10,505 nt of DNA from an uncultured bacterium (lineage in GTDB: Bacteria; Patescibacteriota; Minisyncoccia; SW-4-49-11), in the NCBI GenBank assembly GCA_913060955.1, contig CAJXTH010000016.1, positions 1 through 10,505 on the forward strand, given 5' to 3'. The notes beneath the pieces were generated by a model. The model worked only from the letters and a program-made list of their open reading frames with translations. It searched no databases and had not been told where the DNA came from. Shown here one piece after another: positions 5,366 through 10,505 of this stretch; position 1 is the first letter of the stretch; each line of letters begins with the position of its first letter. The translations under genes were made by a program, and so were the position numbers.

Positions 5366-6550
5366 ATGAATATCGCTTTTGTAGGACAAAAAGGAATTCC
5401 GGCCCATGGGGGAGGGGTTGAGAATTATGTAGATAATATTGCGACTCGACTGGCTCGTCGGGGACATGATGTTTGGGCCTATACGAGGGATAACTATGCT
5501 CCAGCCCAGGAAGATTACAAGGGAGTTCGGACGATTGCTACGCCAGGACTGCATGGGAAAAATGTTGATGCAATCACGCACTCTTTTACAGCTATTTTGC
5601 ATGCGTTTACCCTTCCGAAGTTGGATGTTATTCATATCAATTCGGTTGGACCAGCCTTGCTGACTCCAATTGCAAAGTTGGGATTTTTTGTCAAAGGATT
5701 GGTTACGGGACATCAGACAAAAGTTGTATTTACCTTTCATAGTGCGGATTGGCATCATGGGAAGTGGAGTCCATTTGCCAAGACCATGCTTCGATTGGGA
5801 GCTCGGATGGGGTGTGTATTTGCTGATGAAGTGGTGACGGTATCCAAGTCCTTGCGGAATGTTGCCTTGAAAGAGTTTGGGTGTGAGGCGACCTATATTC
5901 CCAATGGAACCAATATCTATCGGGTTACTTCTGACAAAGAGCTTGCCAAGTTTGGACTGGAGCGACGGGGATATATTGTATTTATTGCTCGATTGGTGAA
6001 GCATAAGAATGCCCATGTCTTGGTGAAGGCGTTTCGGCATATGAAAAAGCGATACGGAAAGAAGCTTGTTATTGTAGGAGGATCTGCCAATACCGATGAT
6101 TATGTTGCCTATCTAAAAGACCTCGTGGCAGGAGATCCCGATATTATGATGCTTGGTCATCAGTCCGGGCGAACCTTGAAGCAGTTATTTGCCAATGCGG
6201 CCTGTTATGTATTGCCATCTTCTTCTGAAGGGCTTTCTATCTCTCTTCTGGAGGCGGGAAGTTATGGCTTGCCGATTGTGATTTCGAGCATTCGAGAGAA
6301 TCGGGAGGTGGTAGAGGATAATGGATATGTCGCTCGGACGAATAGTTATAAAGATTTGGCGGCTAAACTCGAGGATGTCTTTTCGGATTATCGGACTGCT
6401 CTTGAAAAGGCGGAAGCACTTCAGGATGAAGTGAAGTTTCATTATTCCTGGAAGAATATTGTGCGAGCCTTTGAAAAGGTCTATGAGCGCGATTCGTTTG
6501 AGCATCGAGGTGAGCCGGTTCGAGTAACAACTCAATTTGTCTACGAATAA
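5366..6550 (+). CDS. Glycosyltransferase family 4 with DUF1972-type N-terminus
   Basis: This 394-residue GT-B enzyme begins MNIAFVGQKGIPAHGGGVEN. The GIPAxxGGxE pattern is the hallmark of the DUF1972-type acceptor domain found in rhamnosyl- and related surface-polysaccharide transferases. The C-terminal domain starts at YIVFIARLVKHKN (203-215). It continues with KKLVIVGGS (232-240) and the E(x7)E donor motif E288-GLSISLL-E296, followed by GSYGLPIVIS. The sugar is not predictable. No Shine-Dalgarno precedes the ATG; the next in-frame ATG (MGCVF) would destroy the glycine-rich loop, so this start is secure. The stop overlaps the next start by one base (TAATG), so expression of the two proteins is probably coupled. 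The last 20 residues are not part of the fold. Confidence 0.93.
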   Translation: MNIAFVGQKGIPAHGGGVENYVDNIATRLARRGHDVWAYTRDNYAPAQEDYKGVRTIATPGLHGKNVDAITHSFTAILHAFTLPKLDVIHINSVGPALLTPIAKLGFFVKGLVTGHQTKVVFTFHSADWHHGKWSPFAKTMLRLGARMGCVFADEVVTVSKSLRNVALKEFGCEATYIPNGTNIYRVTSDKELAKFGLERRGYIVFIARLVKHKNAHVLVKAFRHMKKRYGKKLVIVGGSANTDDYVAYLKDLVAGDPDIMMLGHQSGRTLKQLFANAACYVLPSSSEGLSISLLEAGSYGLPIVISSIRENREVVEDNGYVARTNSYKDLAAKLEDVFSDYRTALEKAEALQDEVKFHYSWKNIVRAFEKVYERDSFEHRGEPVRVTTQFVYE

Positions 6551-7845
6551 TGTCAGTATTACGCGCCATACAAACTCGCTGGAAGTGGATTGTTGGAGGA
6601 CTTGCTGGTCTTGTAATGGTTGTTGCGATTGCCTTGGTGGTAACCGGACTTTTGCTTTGGAATAGGTATCGAACGGAGATTGCTCTTGTTCGAGGGGCTC
6701 TTACTGAGGAAAAGTCGAGTTATCTGGTGCTGTTTCAAAATTCGATGGAGCTTCGAGCGACGGGAGGATTTATTGGAAATTTTGCTGAGGTAAATGTGGA
6801 AAATGGGAGGCTTCGGAATTATATTTTGTATAACACCAATAACTTTGATTTTGGAAAACCGGGTATTCCTGCTCCAGAACCATTTACGGAGGTTCTAGCT
6901 TTTGAGGAAATTCAGTTACGGGATGCCAACTGGTCTCCGGATTTCCCGACAACTGCTCAAACGGCAATGGATTTGTATGCACTGGAGGGAGGGCAAGAAG
7001 ATATTGAGGGTGTGATTGCTATTAATACTGAAATTTTGCCGGTTCTTATGGAGTATACAGGGCCGATTTATTTGGAGACCTTAGACAAGACGGTGACTTC
7101 TGAGGATGTGTTGCTCGAAATTCAATACGATACCAATTACGGATTTTTGGACCGTGGAGTTGCTCGGTCTGATCGAAAGCAATCAGTAAGTGAGCTTGCA
7201 GAAGAGATTGAAGCTCGGATTTGGTCACTGGGGTTGCGAACCCAATTTCGACTGGCGCAAGATTTGTTAAACCTGGTTGATGAAAATCATGTCATGGCCT
7301 ATTTTGAGGATCCTACCTTGCAAGGGTATGTCAAAGATTTGGGTATGGATGGAGCTTTGGAGCAAGTTGAGGGTGACTACTTTATGCTCGTGGATGCGAA
7401 TCTCGGGTCTCTTAAGACCGATCTCTTTATGGACCGAGATATTACGATTGCGGTAGAACCCTGTGAAAATGGCACAAAGTTATGTCACTCAGCTTTCATT
7501 CGGTACCAAAATACTGCCCTGCAGGCAAGTCCGTTGAATAATGATTATCGATCGTATACTCGAGTGATTTTGCCCGAAGAAGGATTTGTTACGCGGGTAA
7601 CCAATGCAGAGCGCAACGGTCGGGTGGATTATGAGGTCAAGTACGGGAAAAAGATTGCAGGATTTTTGATTAATATTCCATTCAATTCGGAGAAAACAAT
7701 TCGGGTGGATTATACAACTCCGGTCTATGATCCATACTCCCTGTACGTACAAAAACAGTCTGGGGTTGATGTGATGGGATTGGAATTTAAGTATGAGGAT
7801 ATTGTTGTTTCGAAAAAAATTCGAGAGGATTTGGTGGTTGAGTAA
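6550..7845 (+). CDS. DUF4012 membrane-anchored protein
   Basis: This 431-residue protein has a short basic cytoplasmic end, one strong membrane helix (about residues 14-37), and a large presumably extracytoplasmic domain. The domain carries the DUF4012 signatures YLVLFQNSMELRATGGFIGNF (58-78) and RDANWSPDFPTTAQ (124-137). DUF4012 proteins are frequent in Patescibacteria, Actinobacteria and Chloroflexi, often beside glycosyltransferases. Their biochemical role is not established; a part in surface polysaccharide assembly or attachment is inferred from context. The start overlaps the previous stop (TAATG). Two cysteines (C-ENGTKL-C, about residues 304 and 311) may form a disulfide. The length is shorter than many family members, which can have N-terminal extensions. 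No terminator with a T-tract follows; palindromic repeats begin 4 nt after the stop. Confidence 0.9.
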   Translation: MSVLRAIQTRWKWIVGGLAGLVMVVAIALVVTGLLLWNRYRTEIALVRGALTEEKSSYLVLFQNSMELRATGGFIGNFAEVNVENGRLRNYILYNTNNFDFGKPGIPAPEPFTEVLAFEEIQLRDANWSPDFPTTAQTAMDLYALEGGQEDIEGVIAINTEILPVLMEYTGPIYLETLDKTVTSEDVLLEIQYDTNYGFLDRGVARSDRKQSVSELAEEIEARIWSLGLRTQFRLAQDLLNLVDENHVMAYFEDPTLQGYVKDLGMDGALEQVEGDYFMLVDANLGSLKTDLFMDRDITIAVEPCENGTKLCHSAFIRYQNTALQASPLNNDYRSYTRVILPEEGFVTRVTNAERNGRVDYEVKYGKKIAGFLINIPFNSEKTIRVDYTTPVYDPYSLYVQKQSGVDVMGLEFKYEDIVVSKKIREDLVVE

Positions 7846-7848
7846 TGT

Positions 7849-7876
7849 TGTCATCCTCAGCTTGACTGAGGATCTT
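7849..7876 (+). repeat. TGTCAT-type palindromic unit 1
   Basis: After TGTC, the arm ATCCTCAG (7853-7860), loop CTTGA, and arm CTGAGGAT (7866-7873) form a perfect 8-bp stem; CTT follows. A second possible hairpin, GATCTTG/CAAGATC (7871-7877 and 7889-7895), overlaps it. Confidence 0.75.
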
Positions 7877-7966
7877 GTTGAGTAACCTCAAGATCTCCAA
7901 TAGTCAGTACCCCTCCTGGGAACCCAAACGTTTCCAAACCTTTGATATAGAGAGTTTCAGGGTGAC

Positions 7967-7994
7967 AGATCGTAGCAGTAACCTTGTATTGCCA
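7967..7994 (+). repeat. Possible decayed copy of the RAYT REP
   Basis: AGATCGTAGC (7967-7976) is identical to 1293-1302. The alignment then continues to GCCA (7991-7994) with one deletion and six substitutions, all G to A or C to T relative to the RAYT copy. The hairpin is destroyed. This is by-eye alignment only. Confidence 0.3.
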
Positions 7995-8000
7995 TCCCGA

Positions 8001-8027
8001 GATCCCCGATCGAGTCGGGGATGACAG
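8001..8027 (-). repeat. TGTCAT-type palindromic unit 2
   Basis: ATCCCCGA (8002-8009), loop TCGAG, TCGGGGAT (8015-8022): a perfect 8-bp stem, followed by GACAG. On the minus strand it begins TGTCAT, like unit 1. A partial copy, CATCCCGA, lies just before it (7993-8000). Confidence 0.8.
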
Positions 8028-8052
8028 AATAGATATTGGGAGTTTATTTCCA

Positions 8053-8081
8053 AGATTCCGGCTCGGAGTCCGGAATGACAG
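8053..8081 (-). repeat. TGTCAT-type palindromic unit 3
   Basis: ATTCCGG (8055-8061) pairs with CCGGAAT (8070-8076) around an 8-nt loop, followed by GACAG. On the minus strand it reads TGTCAT first and ends AATCTT, matching the ends of unit 1. Confidence 0.8.
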
Positions 8082-8113
8082 GGGTAGGGAACACGTAAAT
8101 AATTTAAAAATTT

Positions 8114-10246
8114 CTACTCAAAGTGGACAGTGTCGCGGAAATGTTGGAGCTTCCATTTGAGATAGGGAAATTGAGAAAGACTACTGTCTGTCTGGAGGAT
8201 TTTTTCCGATATTTTACGAGCGGCTAAGATTACATTTCGGTTGGTGAGGGCTTCCATGCTGACATCAGCAATTCCTGATTGGCTGGATCCAATAAATTGT
8301 CCCGGACCTCGGAGTTTGAGGTCAAGTTCGGCTAGGTCAAATCCGCTGGTGGCTTGCTCGAGAGCTTGGAGTCGTTCGTTCATGACGGCAAGATCAGCTC
8401 CTGTTTCAAAGAGGAAACAAAAGGATTGATGTTCTCCTCGTCCGACTCGCCCCCGGAACTGATGGAGTTGAGCAAGTCCAAACCGTTCGGCTCCTTCGAT
8501 CATCATGATAGAAGCATTGGGGATATTTACTCCGACTTCGATTACCGAGGTTGAGACAAGGATGTCAAACTGGTGGTTCTTGAAATCTTGCATGATTTGA
8601 TCTTTTTCTTCGGGTTTCATTTTTCCGTGCATCATACGAACTCGGAGTTCTGGGAAGATGTTTTGGGATAGATCCTGGTACGTTTCTTCGACAGATTTTA
8701 CGTCGGAGTCTTCGGTGGTTTCAATTTTGGGACAGACTACGAATGCTTGGCGTCCAGACTCGATATGTTTTCGGATAAAGGTGTAGGTTGCGGGACGATG
8801 CGTCTCGGGAACTACTTTGGTTTTGACGGGTTTTCGTCCAGCGGGATATTCGTCGAGCAAAGATAAGTCGAGGTCTCCATATAAGCTCAATGCCAGGGTT
8901 CGGGGAATTGGGGTGGCGGTCATAGACAAGAGGTGAGAGATCGTGTCTCTGGTAGAATCGTTACTTCGACTGATGGCATTTTGAAGTTCAGCCCGCTGTT
9001 TAACTCCAAATCGGTGTTGCTCATCTACAATGGTAAGAGCCAGGTCATTATATTTGGTGGATTCTGTGATGAGGGTGTGGGTCCCGATGATAATATCGAC
9101 GCTTCCCTTAGCAATCCGCTTTTTGAGGTCGGATTTTGGAACTATGGTCCAGTGTCCGAGTTCTGGTTCGGTGGAAAGTCGGGATTCTGAGGCAGTCAGC
9201 AGGGCAATGGTGGGACTGATCTGCTGAGGGGCTTCTTGGAATGTTTTGAGGATTCCTTCAAAATGCTGGGTGGCTAAAATCTCAGTTGGTGCCATGAGGG
9301 CGGACTGTTTCTGAGCAAGATACACATTGATCATGGCAAGGACAGCCACGAGAGTTTTTCCTGTTCCAACGTCTCCTTCGAGGAGTCGGTTCATGGGAGT
9401 TTGGGAGTCCATATCTTGGATGATGTCCCAGCTCGCTTTTCGTTGAGCGTCAGTCAGGGTGTAGGGAAGACTCTCGATAAATGCTTGAGTTTGGTCTTGC
9501 TGGAAGGGGATTTGGGGAGCGTATTTGGACTGGAAGAGAAGCTTTTGTTTTTTGAGGTAGAGTTGGGTAATAAAAGCCTGGTTAAAGGCAACTCGCATTT
9601 TTGCCTTGTCGATATCTTCTTTGGATTCTGGGTAGTGGAGGTATTGAATTGTCTCCATAATCGATGGTAGTCCGGCCTGTTCTCGGACTGACTGGGGAAG
9701 AATGTCGGGGATGTGTCCGAGCTGGTTCTCGGCGCAGGCAATCCGGTAGCGGAGTAGTTTGGAGGTGATTCCGCTCGTTTCGGGATAGATGGGGATTAGA
9801 CGATGGGAATGGAGGAGTTTTTTGCCGGGAAGAATTCGCTCAAAGGATGGGTTTGAGATTAGGCCTTTTGTTCGGGGTTTTGCGGTTGCGGTTACCGCGT
9901 ATTGCCCGCCCTCTTTGATTGAATCAAAGAGAAACTTTTGATTAAACAGGGGAATTTTCAGGGTTCCCGTTTCATCTTGAACGGTGATTTCGGTGATGGT
10001 AAGTCTCCGTCGAGGAATGCGTGAGAACTTCTTTTTGATTACGGTAACGTCCAGAGTGATCGGTGTTTTGTCTTGTTCTTGTGGGAGTTGGTCGATGGTA
10101 GTAATACGTCCAAAGTTTACGTATTTGCGGGGGGTGTATAACAAAAGATCCTCGGCGGTGTAGATTCCGAGTTTGTGAAACTTCGGGACAAGTTCGGGTT
10201 TGAGTTTGGGTTTGAGATGTTCAATTGGTTCCAGAAGAGGATTCAT
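8114..10246 (-). CDS. recG: ATP-dependent DNA helicase RecG
   Basis: This 710-residue superfamily 2 helicase remodels stalled replication forks and branch-migrates Holliday junctions. The N-terminal wedge (OB-fold) domain spans about residues 40-180. Helicase motifs: Walker A GDVGTGKT (291-298), motif Ia APTEILA, DEQH (408-411), SMTATPIPRT (441-450), STSVIEVGVNIP (about 565-576), and RGRVGRG (598-604). The length is normal for RecG. The frame stays open to an ATG at 10306, but that lies inside the tRNA gene, so I placed the start at ATG 10246, where the typical N-terminus begins. A three-codon ATG-GTA-TGA overlaps this start, and no Shine-Dalgarno is seen. It sits 23 nt downstream of the tRNA and is probably cotranscribed with it. 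The gene converges on the DUF4012 gene across a repeat-filled spacer. Confidence 0.95.
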   Translation of the reverse strand: MNPLLEPIEHLKPKLKPELVPKFHKLGIYTAEDLLLYTPRKYVNFGRITTIDQLPQEQDKTPITLDVTVIKKKFSRIPRRRLTITEITVQDETGTLKIPLFNQKFLFDSIKEGGQYAVTATAKPRTKGLISNPSFERILPGKKLLHSHRLIPIYPETSGITSKLLRYRIACAENQLGHIPDILPQSVREQAGLPSIMETIQYLHYPESKEDIDKAKMRVAFNQAFITQLYLKKQKLLFQSKYAPQIPFQQDQTQAFIESLPYTLTDAQRKASWDIIQDMDSQTPMNRLLEGDVGTGKTLVAVLAMINVYLAQKQSALMAPTEILATQHFEGILKTFQEAPQQISPTIALLTASESRLSTEPELGHWTIVPKSDLKKRIAKGSVDIIIGTHTLITESTKYNDLALTIVDEQHRFGVKQRAELQNAISRSNDSTRDTISHLLSMTATPIPRTLALSLYGDLDLSLLDEYPAGRKPVKTKVVPETHRPATYTFIRKHIESGRQAFVVCPKIETTEDSDVKSVEETYQDLSQNIFPELRVRMMHGKMKPEEKDQIMQDFKNHQFDILVSTSVIEVGVNIPNASIMMIEGAERFGLAQLHQFRGRVGRGEHQSFCFLFETGADLAVMNERLQALEQATSGFDLAELDLKLRGPGQFIGSSQSGIADVSMEALTNRNVILAARKISEKILQTDSSLSQFPYLKWKLQHFRDTVHFE

Positions 10247-10269
10247 ACCATGAGGATCTATCAATAGGG

Positions 10270-10343
10270 TGTACCTAAGAGGAGTCGAACCTCTGACCTC
10301 AGGCACCGCAAGCCTGCGCTCTATCCTGCTGAGCTATAGGTAC
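10270..10343 (-). tRNA. tRNA-Arg (anticodon GCG)
   Basis: It folds as a complete cloverleaf. Acceptor GTACCTA/TAGGTAC is 7 bp perfect. The D stem is GCTC/GAGC with loop AGCAGGATA. The anticodon stem CAGGC/GCCTG holds loop TTGCGGT, giving anticodon GCG at 10309-10307. The variable loop has 5 nt, and the T arm is AGAGG/CCTCT with loop TTCGACT. The G15-C48 pair is kept, and A20 and C35 are known arginine identity bases. The discriminator is A; the following bases are CCC, so CCA is not encoded. GCG would read CGC and CGT. Confidence 0.95.
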
Positions 10344-10348
10344 TCTTA

Positions 10349-10472
10349 CTGGACAGCTATATTTGGCGAACTTCTGCGTTGCCTTTGTCACGAACACTCT
10401 CACAATATCTCGATATTGCTCAAGCGTATCGTTCCTTGTCGCCTTGAATTTCCCTCAACTACAACTGTCCAG
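10349..10472. repeat. 124-bp imperfect palindromic element upstream of the tRNA
   Basis: The outer arms CTGGACAG (10349-10356) and CTGTCCAG (10465-10472) are perfect inverted copies. In the middle lies CAATATCTCGATATTG (10403-10418), with perfect 7-bp arms. Both have the same symmetry axis at 10410.5. Between them the two halves match partially, for example GAACTTC against GAAATTC, and ACGAACACTC against ACGATACGCT, with small shifts. No coding sequence is convincing here. It may be a small non-autonomous element or a structural repeat. Confidence 0.6.
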
Positions 10473-10505
10473 GGAGGGTGTATGGCTGATTAAATTTTGA
10501 GAATA
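10473..10505. other. Right-edge sequence with no recognised feature
   Basis: An AGGGAGG followed by ATG at 10482 looks like a start site, but the frame stops after three codons (ATG-GCT-GAT-TAA). On the minus strand all three frames close soon, so at most the last codons of an outside gene could be here. Confidence 0.4.

Noticed and set aside
5360..6040. Long minus-strand frame of 226 codons inside the second glycosyltransferase gene
   Set aside because: It is antisense to a clear GT4 gene, has no domain, and is a consequence of codon use on the other strand.
502..7845. Genetic code 25 (TGA as glycine)
   Set aside because: All genes are full length with no in-frame TGA; glycine uses ordinary GGN codons.
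7849..8081. A CRISPR array
   Set aside because: There are only three units, they differ in sequence and orientation, spacing is irregular, and no cas gene is present.
9454..9741. Minus-strand frame of 95 codons within recG
   Set aside because: It is in another frame of the same strand as recG, Ser/Pro/Thr-rich, with no motif and no start signal.
10247..10306. Twenty-codon N-terminal extension of RecG
   Set aside because: It runs into the tRNA gene; the family N-terminus fits the ATG at 10246.
10269..10493. Plus-strand frame of 74 codons over the tRNA and the palindromic element
   Set aside because: It is antisense to a complete tRNA, and the rest coincides with the palindrome; there is no start signal.

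Overview
The window looks like a piece of a bacterial chromosome, most plausibly from a Candidate Phyla Radiation (Patescibacteria) organism. This is inference. It rests on the pairing of a GT4 glycosyltransferase with a DUF4012 membrane protein, on several small orphan secreted proteins, and on the mix of Shine-Dalgarno-led and nearly leaderless genes. A Chloroflexi-like or other Gram-positive-like host is not excluded. The standard genetic code fits: every real gene reads through at full length, and all nine visible stop codons are TAA or TAG, never TGA.

Left part (1-1495): a MazG-like NTP pyrophosphohydrolase (minus strand, cut by the window edge) is divergent from a NUDIX hydrolase. The NUDIX gene overlaps a REP-associated tyrosine transposase (RAYT) gene by 17 nt. 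The RAYT gene carries two inverted, perfectly matching 25-bp copies of a REP-type sequence (GTAG plus a 6-bp-stem hairpin) inside its own reading frame. This is the most unusual structure in the window.

Middle part (1492-5187): a minus-strand GT4 glycosyltransferase converges on the RAYT gene. Three plus-strand genes for exported proteins follow: one with a Tat-type signal, one with a Sec signal, and one small protein with two possible LysM-like segments. Each has its own sigma70-type promoter and its own rho-independent terminator, and each promoter has dyad symmetry between or next to its -35 and -10 boxes.

Right-middle part (5188-7845): after two promoter candidates, a second GT4 glycosyltransferase (DUF1972-type N-terminus) is translationally coupled through TAATG to a membrane-anchored DUF4012 protein. 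Together with the first glycosyltransferase this suggests a cell-surface polysaccharide or glycoconjugate function.

Right part (7846-10505): a 268-bp spacer between convergent genes holds three palindromic units of one family (conserved TGTCAT flank, changing stem sequence) and a possible decayed copy of the RAYT's REP. It is followed by recG (minus strand), a tRNA-Arg with anticodon GCG placed 23 nt upstream of recG, and a 124-bp imperfect palindrome upstream of the tRNA whose outer and central arms share exactly the same symmetry axis. There is no CRISPR array, classical insertion sequence or rRNA.
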